Counted from the first letter of the stretch, positions 44,429 to 54,030 are shown. The stretch: DNA of 58,105 nucleotides from Alphaproteobacteria bacterium (GCA_019247845.1 JAFBAL010000014.1:1-58105), one strand, 5' to 3'. Made by a program: numbers and translations. Notes: a model not told the origin generated them from the letters alone.

Positions 44429-44629
44429 TTAGGGGGACGTGGCGCGTAGCGCGAGAGCGGGCCCACACTCACGGCACCTCAAGCACGCGCAGCAAGCGCC
44501 GGCTCTATCAAGGCTGCGTGCCGCGAATTCCAGGACGGCCTGTATCTGCTCGCGAGTCGCCGGGAACTGCGCCATCACCTCGGCGATGGTCAGTCGCCGG
44601 ATCATGCGGTTCCCGACGATGCCGTGTCA
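44429..44629 (-). pseudogene. DUF433-like antitoxin remnant
   Basis: The minus strand carries a short frame (ATG 44605, 58 residues) reading RRLTIAEVMAQFPATREQIQ and AVLEFAARSL, like the C-terminal half of DUF433 antitoxins. In-frame residues upstream of the ATG (HGIVGNR) resemble the family's GTR motif, but a stop at 44627-44629 cuts off the N-terminus. Beyond AARSL the frame becomes Cys-rich and unrelated. It is best read as a decayed fragment. Confidence 0.4.
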
Positions 44630-44644
44630 CGGCCGCGCGGCGGC

Positions 44645-45967
44645 TTAGGGCGTCACCTCGAAGACGTTGCCTGCGCCATGCTTGCCGCCCGCCGTGGTCG
44701 TGCCGAACAGGTTTCCTTTCGCGTCGCGGAACAGGCCGGTCTGCGGATATTCGCCGTCGGCGCAATTGCTCTGGACGCAGAAGCTGTAGAGCCTGCGGAG
44801 CGTGCCCTTCTTGAACTGGAAGACCGTGCCGCCGCCGACGCCCTTCGCATCGGTCTTGTGCAGGCCGCCCTCCGCGGTCGTGCCGTAGAGAACGCCTTTG
44901 GCATCCATCGCCAATGTCCCATAGGGCCTGGCGCCGTCGTTGCAATCCGGCTGCGGACAAAACGCATAGAGCACGCTGAGCTGCGACGCGCCTGCGTTGG
45001 GGATCAGCTTGAAGATCGCGCCGCGGCGATTTGCGCCGCCGTCGGTCGTCGTGCCCAGAAGCTCGCCCGCCGCGTTCAGCGTCAGACCGCCCTTGGGGAA
45101 CGCGCCGTCGGCGCAATTCTCGCTCGAGCAGAACTGGTGCAGGATCGTGAAGCTGTCGCCTTGCCCGGCGGTGTCGAACTGGTAGACGAGACCGGCGTCG
45201 TGCAAGCCGTATTGCGCGAAGCCGAAGAGCCGCCCGTTCGCGTCCATCGTCAACGGATATTGCGGCTCGCCGCCGTCGAGGCACTGCGAACCGCTGGGCT
45301 GGGCGCAGAAATCGTGCAGCACGGTCTCGGTCCACAGCTTGCTGCCGGCCTGCGGCGCCAGCTTGAACAGCACGCCCTTGTCGTTCGCGCCGCCCCAATC
45401 GGTGGTGCCGTAGAGGGGCGATTGGCCGTCGTAAGGCGCGCCGCTGGCCTGGCCCGCATAGATCAGCCCGCCATATTGCGGCCATTTGCCGGCAGGGCAG
45501 CTGTCCGCATTGGGGCAGAAGACATAGAGGAGCTTGGCGCTCCACTTGCTGCGATCGGCGCTCGGGCTGAGCTCGAACACGGTTCCGGTGCCGAAGCCTC
45601 CGGTTCCGCCGAGCCTGGCGACGCCGTACAGATTGCCCTTCGTGTCGACGATCAGCGGGCCGCCGGGATTGGCGCCGTACTTGAAGGTGCCGGTGAAGCT
45701 GAAAAGGCTCGCATAGGACCATTTGCCCTGCGCGGAATCGAACGAGAGCGCGAAGATCGTCCCGACGTTGGATTTGCCGCCCTGGGTGGTCATTCCATAG
45801 AGCGTGCCCCGGGCGTCGCTCACCAGCGGCGAGGTGATCATGTTGCCCGATCCGTCGATGCAGCCGGACTTGGCGCAGAAGTCGTAGAGCGTGCTCGTCG
45901 TCGCCGCTTTGGCCGGCGCCCACGCGGCCACCGCCATCGCGGCAGCCAGGATCGATGTTCTCAGCAT
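44645..45967 (-). CDS. Secreted GloVer-repeat protein, cysteine-rich
   Basis: The 440-residue protein has a signal peptide (LRTSILAAAMAVAAWAPAKA) and about eight GloVer repeats (GTLYGMTTQGG, GNLYGVARLGG, SPLYGTTDWGG, GVLYGTTAEGG, GNLFGTTTAGG). Between repeats lie paired cysteines (YDFCAKSGCIDG, YAFCPQPDCNDG, YSFCVQSNCADG), which the paralogue at 35642 mostly lacks; these suggest one disulfide per blade. It follows the S9 peptidase gene on the same strand by 13 bases. Confidence 0.85.
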   Translation of the reverse strand: MLRTSILAAAMAVAAWAPAKAATTSTLYDFCAKSGCIDGSGNMITSPLVSDARGTLYGMTTQGGKSNVGTIFALSFDSAQGKWSYASLFSFTGTFKYGANPGGPLIVDTKGNLYGVARLGGTGGFGTGTVFELSPSADRSKWSAKLLYVFCPNADSCPAGKWPQYGGLIYAGQASGAPYDGQSPLYGTTDWGGANDKGVLFKLAPQAGSKLWTETVLHDFCAQPSGSQCLDGGEPQYPLTMDANGRLFGFAQYGLHDAGLVYQFDTAGQGDSFTILHQFCSSENCADGAFPKGGLTLNAAGELLGTTTDGGANRRGAIFKLIPNAGASQLSVLYAFCPQPDCNDGARPYGTLAMDAKGVLYGTTAEGGLHKTDAKGVGGGTVFQFKKGTLRRLYSFCVQSNCADGEYPQTGLFRDAKGNLFGTTTAGGKHGAGNVFEVTP

Positions 45968-45980
45968 TGGTCTTTCCCCC

Positions 45981-47924
45981 TCAATTTCCGATGCTTTTCT
46001 TCAGGAACTTCTCGGTCTCGCTCAAGAAGCGGATGCGGCTGTCGGCGAGCTGAAGATAGTGCGTTTCGCCGTCGAAGCGCACATAGTCGACCTTCCTGCC
46101 GGCATGGACGAGCGCGTTGCGCATCTCCTCGCTCTGCTCGATGGGCACGGTGGTGTCGCCCGAGCCGTGCATCAGCAGCACGGGGCAGGCGATCTTCGCC
46201 GCGGCCAGCGCGGGCGAGGCGGCGTCGAGCTTGTCGGCGTCGTCGAAGCGGCTGCCGATGAAGCGGCTCCAGGTCGACATCAGCCAGCTGTCGCCGCCGC
46301 TGTCCTTGGCGCGGCCGCGCAGGAAGGCGCGCAGGTCGTAGACGCCCGCGAAGCCCACCGCGCAGGCATAGAGGTCGGGCGTCGAGGCCGCGCCCGCCAG
46401 CGCCGCGTAGCCGCCATAGCTCGCGCCCACGATGCAGATGCGCTTGGGATCGGCGATGCCGTCGGCGACGAGCTTCTTCACGCCGTCGGTCACGTCGTCC
46501 TGCATCTTCAGGCCCCACTCGCCATAGCCCGCTTCCTGGAACTTCGCGCCATAGCCGAACGAGCCGCGGAAGTTCGGCTGCAGGACCGCATAGCCGCGAT
46601 TGGCGAAGAACGCCGCCATCCAGTCGAAGCCGAGCTGATCGCGCGCCACCGGTCCGCCATGCGGCAGGATGACGGTGGGAAGGTTCTTCGGGAGCTTGCC
46701 CGGCGGCAGCGTGAGATAGGCGGGGATGTCGAGGCCGTCGCGCGCCTTGTACGGATAGGGCTTCATCTCGCCCAGGTCGTCTTCGTTCAGGTCGGGATAG
46801 CTCGACGCGATCCTGGTGGCGGCGTGCGTGGTGCGGTCGAGGAAGTAAAAGGCGGGCGGCTGGCGCGGCGCGTCGACCTCGACGATGAGGCGGTCCTTCG
46901 CGCTGTTCCACGACACCGCATGCACGGAGGTGCCGGGAAAGGCGGCCTCGAGCCCGCGCTGCAGGTTCTCGGTCGCGGTGTCGAAATAGACGTATTCCTC
47001 GCGGTCCGCCACGTAGCGGGCACCGATGACGCGCCCGGTCCATTCGTCGGTCAGCGCGTCGTCGACGTCGTAGCCGTTCGGAAAATAGAGATCCTTCTCG
47101 GGCCCGCCGGCGCGGTCGAGGCTCGCCAGCCCGGCGATGCCGGTCTTGCCGTCGCGCACGCGGCGGACGAAGGACTTGCCGTCCTCGCTCAGGCCCGCGA
47201 TCGCGGCGCCGCGTCCGCCCGTCGCGTCATAGCGGCCCACCGACTTCCAGGCGTCGCCGTCGAGCACGCTCAGCTGATCGGTCAGCGGATGCTCGAAGCG
47301 TTCCAGGCGGCCCACAACGTGGCCCTGGCCGTCCATGATCCAGCTCGCGGTGTTGGGCGTGCCGTTCATCAGCCGCTCCTGCGCGCCGGTGCGCACGTCG
47401 ACGCGATAGAGCTGGTTTTGAACGTTGTATTCGGTCGCGATCCACAGCGGCATGTAGACGTGGGTCGGATCGTCGAGGTCCAGGTCCGACACGACCGAAG
47501 TCGACGTGTTGACGTCGCGCCACACCGAGTTCGCGAACATCATCGCCGGGTTGTCGCCGTCGGCGTCGACCGAGAGCGTGCGGTACCACTGCGTCGCGCG
47601 GCTCGAGCCCTGCACGTTGCTGCCGTTGACGGTGATGAGAAGGCGGTCGTTCTTCGCCCAGGCGATCGACCAGATCGTGTCCTTGCTGTTGGAGACGACC
47701 TTGGGCTGCGTGCCCTTCGGCGCGTCGGTGGCATAGATCACCGCGGCCGGGCGGCCGTTGAACGACTGGATCACCGCCAGGTGCGTGCCGTCGGGCGAGA
47801 GGTGGGGCTGGCTCACCATCGGCAGGCTGCCGAACGCCGCGACGTCGGGCGTTCCCGCCGCCGCGCCGCACGCGATCGCACAGCCAATCGTGCAGGCGCC
47901 CGCGAGCGCCAGAGGTTTCAGCAT
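45981..47924 (-). CDS. S9 family (prolyl oligopeptidase-like) serine peptidase
   Basis: The 647-residue exported enzyme has a signal peptide (MLKPLALAGACTIGCAIACG), an N-terminal beta-propeller and a C-terminal alpha/beta hydrolase. The triad is S502 (GASYGG), D590 (GSGDTTVP) and H622 (GETHYL), and the HGGP loop for the oxyanion hole is present. It probably cleaves peptides in the periplasm. It is upstream of, and probably co-transcribed with, the GloVer-repeat gene. Confidence 0.93.
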   Translation of the reverse strand: MLKPLALAGACTIGCAIACGAAAGTPDVAAFGSLPMVSQPHLSPDGTHLAVIQSFNGRPAAVIYATDAPKGTQPKVVSNSKDTIWSIAWAKNDRLLITVNGSNVQGSSRATQWYRTLSVDADGDNPAMMFANSVWRDVNTSTSVVSDLDLDDPTHVYMPLWIATEYNVQNQLYRVDVRTGAQERLMNGTPNTASWIMDGQGHVVGRLERFEHPLTDQLSVLDGDAWKSVGRYDATGGRGAAIAGLSEDGKSFVRRVRDGKTGIAGLASLDRAGGPEKDLYFPNGYDVDDALTDEWTGRVIGARYVADREEYVYFDTATENLQRGLEAAFPGTSVHAVSWNSAKDRLIVEVDAPRQPPAFYFLDRTTHAATRIASSYPDLNEDDLGEMKPYPYKARDGLDIPAYLTLPPGKLPKNLPTVILPHGGPVARDQLGFDWMAAFFANRGYAVLQPNFRGSFGYGAKFQEAGYGEWGLKMQDDVTDGVKKLVADGIADPKRICIVGASYGGYAALAGAASTPDLYACAVGFAGVYDLRAFLRGRAKDSGGDSWLMSTWSRFIGSRFDDADKLDAASPALAAAKIACPVLLMHGSGDTTVPIEQSEEMRNALVHAGRKVDYVRFDGETHYLQLADSRIRFLSETEKFLKKSIGN

Positions 47925-47990
47925 GCACCGTGCCCCTTCGAAAGCACGGCCCGTGTATACGGCAAAACCGATGCCTATGCGCGGGGCGGA

Positions 47991-48830
47991 TCAGTGTGAC
48001 GCAGGTGTCGCGCCGTCGATCTTCAGGCTGGTCGCGACGGCCGCAACCACGCCGTATTGCGTCTCCGCCCACACCCTAAGCGGGATCACATACGAGCGGC
48101 CCGGAAGCGCGCTCGGGAAGGTCGCGACCCAGGCGTTGATCTTCGGGAAGCTCTCGTTCTCCTTGATGATCTTGGGCTTGAAGCCGGCGAGCTGGCGGTA
48201 CTTGATCTCGCATTGCAGGCCTTTGCCCTTGTAGAGACCGTTGTCCAGCTTGATGACGGTCTCTTTGACCTTGGTGATCTCGATGTTGTAGCGCCGCCGT
48301 CCGTCGAATACGGGCGCCGTGACGCCGCAAGGGTTGTCGGCCGCGGCACCCGCGCCGGTCGTGATCAAGACCACCGCGCTCAACGGATCGACGGTGGCCT
48401 TCTGCTGCTCGGGCTTCACCTCATAGCCGTTGGTCGGGAATTTCGGGTTCGCGTACATGCGCGGCGGCTGATCGCCCTCATAGGTGAGCGAGACCTCCTG
48501 CCGCTTGCCGGAATGGTTGGTGTCGAAGCTGTCGTAGAGCGCGGGCTTCAGGCCCTTGGGCTCGACCTTGCCGTTCGAGGTCGCCTGGATCTGCGCCTGC
48601 CAGAAGGCGTTGACCACGCCCGAGGTCTCGAGGTTCGACACCACGTGGTACTCGTCGCCGCGCAGGGTCGCGTCCATGTCGACCTTGCCGAGCTCTATCC
48701 CGCCCGCATAGAGCTTCATCGCCAAGGTCAGCTTGGACTGCGGACCGGCCTGCTCGTCCTGGCTCTGTCCGCCGGCAGCGAAAGCGGCGGTCGGGATCAA
48801 CAATGCAAGCAAGGCGAAACGCGAGACCAT
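47991..48830 (-). CDS. DUF3108 domain protein
   Basis: The 279-residue protein has a signal peptide (RFALLALLIPTAAFAA) and the DUF3108 beta-barrel pattern (LTLAMKLYAGGIELGKVDMD, YHVVSNLETSGVVNAFW, GLQCEIKYRQLAGF, VPLRVWAETQYGVVAA-like end). Members are periplasmic and of unknown role. ATG 48830 is chosen over an upstream in-frame start at 48860. It is divergent from meaB, with a 56-base spacer. Confidence 0.85.
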   Translation of the reverse strand: MVSRFALLALLIPTAAFAAGGQSQDEQAGPQSKLTLAMKLYAGGIELGKVDMDATLRGDEYHVVSNLETSGVVNAFWQAQIQATSNGKVEPKGLKPALYDSFDTNHSGKRQEVSLTYEGDQPPRMYANPKFPTNGYEVKPEQQKATVDPLSAVVLITTGAGAAADNPCGVTAPVFDGRRRYNIEITKVKETVIKLDNGLYKGKGLQCEIKYRQLAGFKPKIIKENESFPKINAWVATFPSALPGRSYVIPLRVWAETQYGVVAAVATSLKIDGATPASH

Positions 48831-48886
48831 GACGTGCTCCGGGTGAGGGCTGGCGAGCATAGTGGGGCGCGCACTATGGTGCCAAT

Positions 48887-49882
48887 ATGACGCCGGTTAA
48901 TGAGTTAAAGGACCGCCGAAGCCTCGCGCGCGCCATCACGCTGGTGGAATCCACGCGCGATGACGACCGGCGGCAATCCGAGAAGCTCCTGGAGCGTCTG
49001 CTGCCGCACACCGGCGGCGCGGTACGCATCGGCATCTCCGGCGCGCCGGGCGTCGGCAAGTCGACCTTCATCGAGGCCTTCGGGCTGCACCTGACGGGGC
49101 AAGGCAAGAGTGTCGCGGTGTTCGCGGTCGATCCTTCGTCGCGGCGCGGCGGCGGCTCGATCCTGGGCGACAAGACGCGGATGGAGAAGCTTTCACGCGA
49201 TCCGAACGCGTATATCCGTCCGTCGCCGGCGGGGACGACGCTCGGCGGCGTGTCGCGGCGCACGCGCGAATGTCTTTTGCTGGCCGAGGCGGCGGGCTTC
49301 GACGTGGTGCTGGTCGAGACCGTCGGCGTCGGCCAGTCCGAGACCGCGGTCGCCGACATGACCGACCTGTTCGTCCTGCTTGCCAGTCCCGGCGGCGGCG
49401 ACGACCTGCAAGGCATCAAGCGCGGCGTGATGGAGCTCGCCGATCTCGTGATCGTGACCAAGGCGGATGGCGATCTCTTGCCCGCGTCGCGCCGAGCGGT
49501 CGCGGACTACCGCGCGGCGCTGCATTTGATGCGGCCGAAGCATCCGGGACTCGCGCCCAAGGTGATGGCGGTGTCGTCGCTGGAAGGCTTTGGGATAGCG
49601 CTGGCCTGGGACGAGATGACGAAGATGCGCGCGGGCATCGATCTCGGCCGCCTGCGCGCCGAGCAGTCGCGCCGCTGGTTCTGGAGCGAAGTGCAGATGC
49701 TGATCGGCGAGGCCGTGGCGCGCGAGGCGGCGGGGCTCGAAGACGCGGTCGCGCGCGGTGCTGCGCTGCCCTACGCGGCGGCGCGGGAGGTGGTGGAGAG
49801 ACTTGTCCTCCCCCGCGACGTGTTCAGCCCGGACGCGGGGGAAGGGGACCGCGACGCGGCCCCCTCCGTCACGCGCGACTGA
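48887..49882 (+). CDS. meaB: Methylmalonyl-CoA mutase-associated GTPase MeaB
   Basis: MeaB is a G3E GTPase that protects and loads methylmalonyl-CoA mutase with cofactor. The 331-residue protein has Walker A SGAPGVGKST (51-60), VFAVDPSSRRGGGSILGDK, the switch region VVLVETVGVGQSE and the base motif IVTKADG. The conserved family ends near VARGAALPYAAAREVVERLV. About 26 further codons lie inside a palindromic repeat (49802-49915), so the natural C-terminus may be repeat-derived. Confidence 0.93.
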   Translation: MTPVNELKDRRSLARAITLVESTRDDDRRQSEKLLERLLPHTGGAVRIGISGAPGVGKSTFIEAFGLHLTGQGKSVAVFAVDPSSRRGGGSILGDKTRMEKLSRDPNAYIRPSPAGTTLGGVSRRTRECLLLAEAAGFDVVLVETVGVGQSETAVADMTDLFVLLASPGGGDDLQGIKRGVMELADLVIVTKADGDLLPASRRAVADYRAALHLMRPKHPGLAPKVMAVSSLEGFGIALAWDEMTKMRAGIDLGRLRAEQSRRWFWSEVQMLIGEAVAREAAGLEDAVARGAALPYAAAREVVERLVLPRDVFSPDAGEGDRDAAPSVTRD

Positions 49883-49915
49883 TGTCGCGCGCGCTACCAA
49901 GCGGGGGAGGTCAAG
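49802..49915. repeat. Inverted-repeat element overlapping the meaB 3' end
   Basis: CTTGTCCTCCCCCGC (49802-49816) is matched by the inverse GCGGGGGAGGTCAAG (49901-49915), 14 of 15 paired. Further G/C-rich palindromes (GGGGACCGCG with CGCGGCCCC) lie inside. The element contains the last codons and the stop of meaB. Confidence 0.6.
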
Positions 49916-50383
49916 TCACTCCGACGGCCGCTTCTTCCCCGCCATCACCATCCTGAGCGCCTTCGCCGAGCGGTCGACGCGCGTCCCTTCGCGCTTGGCC
50001 GACACGATCCAGGCGATGTATTCGCGCCGGCCGGCGGGGGTGAGGGCCTTGAACCTGGCGGCGGCGTCCTTGTCGGATTTGAGCGCGGCCAGGAGGGCTG
50101 CGGGAATTTCGGGCTCGGTGCCTTCGTCGCGCTCCAGCGACATCGTCACCGTGTCGCCGGCCTTGGCGCCGGAGGCCTTCTGCATCGCCTTGTTGAACAT
50201 CATGTGGTGGCCGCCGTTGCCGGTCGGGAAGATCGAGGTATGGAAGGTCTCTCCGGACAGCACGACCTTGACCGAGACGCGGCCCCTGCTGCCGAACACC
50301 TTTTCGACGTCGAAGGGGATGTCGAGGGCCAGCCACGCGTCGCCGGGCCCCTGGGCCCAGATCGTGGCCTTGAAGGTCTTCAT
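49916..50383 (-). CDS. DUF1905 / YdeI-OmdA domain protein
   Basis: The 155-residue protein has an N-terminal DUF1905 beta-barrel (TFKATIWAQGPGDAWLALD, VSVKVVLSGETFHTSIFPTG) and a C-terminal YdeI/OmpD-associated helical domain (FKALTPAGRREYIAWIVSA). Functions of these domains are poorly known; YdeI-type proteins have been linked to bacteriocin protection. ATG 50383 has AAGGGG upstream. It is convergent to meaB. Confidence 0.87.
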   Translation of the reverse strand: MKTFKATIWAQGPGDAWLALDIPFDVEKVFGSRGRVSVKVVLSGETFHTSIFPTGNGGHHMMFNKAMQKASGAKAGDTVTMSLERDEGTEPEIPAALLAALKSDKDAAARFKALTPAGRREYIAWIVSAKREGTRVDRSAKALRMVMAGKKRPSE

Positions 50384-50501
50384 GCCAAGCCCCTTCCCCT
50401 GATAGGGTCTTTCCCGGATCGGTTCGTGGCTGGCGGCTTGACCCGGGCGAAGCACCCCCTTATGAGAGCCCCCTTCGAGTCCGCACTATACGAGAAACGC
50501 C

Positions 50502-50804
50502 ATGTCGCGCCGCTGCGAATTGACCGGTAAGGGCCTGTTGGTCGGGCACAATGTCAGCCACGCCAACAACAAGACCAAGCGGGTCTATCGCCCGAACCTA
50601 CAAACCCTGTCGCTGGCCAGCGAGGCGCTGGGCAATTCCTACAAGCTCAAGATCAGCATGAACGCGCTGCGCTCGCTGGACCGCCAGGGCGGCCTGGATC
50701 CCTTCCTGATGAAGGCCAAGGACAGCGTGCTGTCCGACCGCGCCCTCAAGCTGAAGCGCGCCATCGCCAAGAAGCTGGCCAAGACCGCCGAAGCCGCGGC
50801 CTGA
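50502..50804 (+). CDS. rpmB: 50S ribosomal protein bL28
   Basis: The 100-residue protein begins [20 protein letters not shown] and continues [17 protein letters not shown], the bL28 signature, with an alphaproteobacterial C-terminal extension rich in Lys and Ala. It is a component of the large ribosomal subunit. It stands alone, divergent from the DUF1905 protein gene. Confidence 0.97.
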   Translation: MSRRCELTGKGLLVGHNVSHANNKTKRVYRPNLQTLSLASEALGNSYKLKISMNALRSLDRQGGLDPFLMKAKDSVLSDRALKLKRAIAKKLAKTAEAAA

Positions 50805-50961
50805 AGCGCGGGCGCGGGCCCGAAGCCGTCGCCTGAAATGGTTACTTCGCGATTTACCATGAAAACGTCATGCTTTCGGCATGGCGCCTGCATCGCTTTT
50901 GCCGTAGTGTTTCAAAACGTACCAAGTCGCCGGGCTGAGCGACGGTACAAGGTGGGGCAAA

Positions 50962-51720
50962 GTGCGGGCGTTTGGTTTTGGGGATCCCGCTGGTGGGCGT
51001 GAGAACGTCACCACGCGGATGGCGGCAGGAAACCTCGAAGGACCTGCCTATCGGATGCGCAGCGCAGCGGATGCGTCGTGGCCGGGCATGGCCTATGGCC
51101 GCCGCGAAAGCGCGTGGTCGCGGATCGGCGACGGCCTGCGCGCGGCGGCGCGGCTGATCGTGCCGGTGGCGGTGCTGCTCATGGCCTTCGTCGCGGTCTA
51201 TCTCTATCTCGACACGCCGGTGCCCGCGCTGGGCAGCAGCTGGCTGAGCCTCGGCCATCTGCTGGTCCCGTGCTGTTTCCTGAGCGTGCATCTGACCAAC
51301 CGCCGCTATGGGCCGTCCTATGCCTTCGCGCAGGTGGTGCTCGCGCTCGCCGCGGCCGTCGCCTTCATCATGTTCGCCGTGCCCAGGCTCGGCGACGTCG
51401 TGCCCTTCAGGATCGTGCCCGAGCTGCGCATCGCGTTCGCGTTCGGCGGCGCCTTCCTGGGCGCGAGCTTTCTTTCCATCGTCGTGTTCGACGGCGCGCG
51501 GGGACCGCGCTGGTGGACGGCACCGCTGTTCGGCCTGTTGTCGGGCGTGGTGCTGTTCTGCCTGATCTACTACCCGGCAGCCTATGCGGGCGCAGCCGAG
51601 TGGACGGCTAAGATGCTCACCCACATGGAGTGGCTCTCGGGCATCGCGATCCTGCTGCTCATCCCTTACTGGTCGCTGCGCGCCATCGTGCGGCCGATGC
51701 CGGGTTTCGGTGGATACTGA
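50962..51720 (+). CDS. VUT-like (YhhQ) family membrane protein, possible queuosine precursor transporter
   Basis: The protein has about six membrane segments. LVPCCFLSVHLTNRRYGPSY and LRIAFAFGGAFLGASFLSIVVFD, with WWTAPLFGLLSG after it, resemble the VUT/YhhQ family that imports queuosine precursors. The assignment is by pattern and moderate. GTG 50962 has AAGGTGG upstream and gives 252 residues; ATGs at 51019, 51055 and 51090 are alternatives, because the first 45 residues are not conserved-looking. QueF in this window would fit a queuosine link. Confidence 0.6.
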   Translation: MRAFGFGDPAGGRENVTTRMAAGNLEGPAYRMRSAADASWPGMAYGRRESAWSRIGDGLRAAARLIVPVAVLLMAFVAVYLYLDTPVPALGSSWLSLGHLLVPCCFLSVHLTNRRYGPSYAFAQVVLALAAAVAFIMFAVPRLGDVVPFRIVPELRIAFAFGGAFLGASFLSIVVFDGARGPRWWTAPLFGLLSGVVLFCLIYYPAAYAGAAEWTAKMLTHMEWLSGIAILLLIPYWSLRAIVRPMPGFGGY

Positions 51721-51732
51721 TAGGTCGAAGGT

Positions 51733-51942
51733 CTAGTCCGACACAGGGAAATATTGCGCAATAGCGACAAAATCGTGCGCAGTGACGGTCACTACTTTCA
51801 AACCGACGCCCTTCGCCGCTCTGGCGAGGTCAAACAGCAGCTTGATATCGCTGGAATGGGGTTGAACGGCAAGCGCCGCTCGGCAGGCAAAAATCACGCG
51901 GTCAACTGGAAAGTCGACTGAGCTCGCCCCGAATGCCGGCAT
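51733..51942 (-). CDS. Small hypothetical protein
   Basis: A 69-residue frame (MPAFGASSVDFPVDRVIFAC) with a good GGGAG ribosome site before ATG 51942 and lower third-position G/C than its neighbours. The end reads VGLKVVTVTAHDFVAIAQYF. A longer GTG reading begins at 51954. No family is recognised; base composition hints at recent arrival. It is convergent to the VUT-like gene. Confidence 0.45.
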   Translation of the reverse strand: MPAFGASSVDFPVDRVIFACRAALAVQPHSSDIKLLFDLARAAKGVGLKVVTVTAHDFVAIAQYFPVSD

Positions 51943-52019
51943 GATTGCTCCCACGACGTAGATCGTGAGCGAGGATATCGGATATACCGGCCGAAGAAAA
52001 ATGAGTCAGGCAGTCTTTT

Positions 52020-53909
52020 CTACCGCGCCCCCACGTGCGGGTGCCTCTCGTGGCGCACGCGGGCGAGGCGCGTCGGCGTGCCCTTGCGGCCGTGATCGCG
52101 CTCCTCGGCGAAGAGGCCGATGAGCTGCTCGGTCATCGCGCCGCCGAGCTGCTCGGCGTCGACGATGGTCACCGCCTTGCGGTAGTAGCGCGTGACGTCG
52201 TGACCGATGCCGATGGCGCTGAGCTCGACGTTGGACTTGTCCTCGATCTCCTCGATGACGTGGCGCAGGTGGCGCTCGAGATAGTTGCCGGCATTGACCG
52301 ACACCGTGGAATCGTCGACCGGCGCGCCGTCGCTGATCACCATCAGGATCTTGCGCTGCTCGGGCCGGCCGATGAGGCGGTTGTGCGCCCACATCAGCGC
52401 CTCGCCGTCGATGTTCTCCTTCAGCAGGCCCTCGCGCATCATCAGGCCCAGGCTGCGGCGCGCGCGGCGCCACGGCTCGTCGGCTGCCTTGTAGACGATG
52501 TGGCGCAGGTCGTTGAGGCGGCCGGGATGGGCGGGCTTGCCGTCGGCGATCCACTTCTCGCGCGACTGGCCGCCTTTCCAGGCGCGCGTGGTGAAGCCCA
52601 GGATCTCGGTCTTGACCGCGCAGCGCTCGAGCGTGCGCGCCAGGATGTCGGCGCACATCGCCGCCACCATGATCGGCCGGCCGCGCATCGAGCCCGAATT
52701 GTCGAGCAGCAAGGTCACGACCGTGTCGCGGAAGGTCATGTCCTTTTCGCGCTTGAACGACAGCGGATACATCGGGTCGATGATGATGCGGGGCAGGCGC
52801 GAGGTGTCGAGGATGCCCTCCTCGAGGTCGAACTCCCACGAGCGGTTCTGCTGCGCCATCAACAGGCGCTGCAGCTTGTTGGCGAGGCGCGAGACGACGC
52901 CCTGCATCGCGGCGAGCTGCTGGTCGAGGAAGGCGCGCAGCCGCGCCAGCTCTTCCGCGTCGCACAGCTCCGCCGCCTCGATGGTCTCGTCGAACTGGGT
53001 GGTGTGGACCTTGTAGCCCCACTCGTCCTGATGCGCGAAAGGCGCCTCGGGCCGCCAGGGCTTCATCGCGTCCTCGGGCTCGGTCGCGTCGCCCATCTCT
53101 TCGGTTTGCTCGGCGCGCATCTCCGCGTCGGCATCCTGGGTCTCGTCGCCTTCGCTCTCTTGCAGATCGGCTTCCGACGTCTCGCCTTCCGCCGACGCGT
53201 CCTCGTCGGACTCGCCTTCCTGGTTCTCGGCCGAGTTCTCGGCGTCCTCGGCGCTGTCGTCGGCCTCGGAGTCGAGGTCGCTGTCGTCGCCGAAATTCAG
53301 GTCCTTCAGGATCGTGCGCGTCAGCTTGGCGAAGGCCTTCTGGTCGCGGATCGAGGCGCCCAGCCTGTCGAGGTCCTTGCCGGCGCGTTGCTCGATCCAG
53401 TCGCGCCACAGCTCGACCGCGGTCCTGGCGCAGTCGGGCGGCGCAGCGCCGGTCAGCTTCTCGCGCACGATGAGGCCGAGCGCTTCGGCGATCGGCACGT
53501 CGGCACGCACGCGCGCTTTGGCCAAGCCGCGCTGGTTGCAGCGCTGCTCGAGCCCGGCCGCCAGGTTCTGCGCCACGCCCGCCATCGCGAGCGAGCCGAT
53601 GGCCTCGACTCTCGCCTGCTCGGCTGCCTCGAACATCGAAGCGCCTTCCGCCGATTGCGGACGGTACTGGTCGTGCAGCTTGTCTTCGTGATAGGCGCGG
53701 CGCAGCGCGTAGGCGTCGCCGGCGCCGCGCACCACCGCCACTTCGCCGGGCGGCAGGTTGCGCGAGGGCAAAGGCAGCTTGGCCTTCAGCCCTTTGAGCG
53801 ACGGCGGCTCGGCGCTGAAATTGACCTCGAGCTCGGGCTCGCCCGCGAGGCTGCGCACCGCGATGGCCACGGCGCGCTTGAACGGCTCGGAGGGGTTTTC
53901 GGGTTTCAT
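52020..53909 (-). CDS. cobT: Cobaltochelatase subunit CobT
   Basis: CobT works with CobS and CobN to insert cobalt into hydrogenobyrinate a,c-diamide in aerobic cobalamin synthesis. The 629-residue protein has an N-terminal domain, a very acidic linker (about residues 205-285), and a C-terminal von Willebrand A domain with MIDAS motif DNSGSM (D403) and [12 protein letters not shown]. It lies 121 bases downstream of cobS; CobN is not in the window. Confidence 0.96.
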   Translation of the reverse strand: MKPENPSEPFKRAVAIAVRSLAGEPELEVNFSAEPPSLKGLKAKLPLPSRNLPPGEVAVVRGAGDAYALRRAYHEDKLHDQYRPQSAEGASMFEAAEQARVEAIGSLAMAGVAQNLAAGLEQRCNQRGLAKARVRADVPIAEALGLIVREKLTGAAPPDCARTAVELWRDWIEQRAGKDLDRLGASIRDQKAFAKLTRTILKDLNFGDDSDLDSEADDSAEDAENSAENQEGESDEDASAEGETSEADLQESEGDETQDADAEMRAEQTEEMGDATEPEDAMKPWRPEAPFAHQDEWGYKVHTTQFDETIEAAELCDAEELARLRAFLDQQLAAMQGVVSRLANKLQRLLMAQQNRSWEFDLEEGILDTSRLPRIIIDPMYPLSFKREKDMTFRDTVVTLLLDNSGSMRGRPIMVAAMCADILARTLERCAVKTEILGFTTRAWKGGQSREKWIADGKPAHPGRLNDLRHIVYKAADEPWRRARRSLGLMMREGLLKENIDGEALMWAHNRLIGRPEQRKILMVISDGAPVDDSTVSVNAGNYLERHLRHVIEEIEDKSNVELSAIGIGHDVTRYYRKAVTIVDAEQLGGAMTEQLIGLFAEERDHGRKGTPTRLARVRHERHPHVGAR

Positions 53910-53996
53910 ATCCGCTCACCCAAACCCAGATCGTCACCGCCCGCAACTGCGGGCCGCCCAGATGAAACCCGCAAGGTCTCGCAAGGGTCAGCTGGG

Positions 53997-54016
53997 TGGC
54001 CCGCCTTAGCGGGCCA
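53997..54016. repeat. Short palindromic repeat between cobS and cobT
   Basis: TGGCCCGC-CTTA-GCGGGCCA is a perfect 8-bp stem in the 121-base gap, followed by TGACAGCGAG. A second small palindrome (GCCCGC-AACT-type) lies at about 53938-53954. These resemble common alphaproteobacterial intergenic palindromes and could also slow transcription between cobS and cobT. Confidence 0.55.
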
Positions 54017-54030
54017 TGACAGCGAGAGGT

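Noticed and set aside
50502..50804. Ribosomal protein operon around rpmB
   Set aside because: No other ribosomal gene (such as rpmG) is adjacent, so no operon is claimed.
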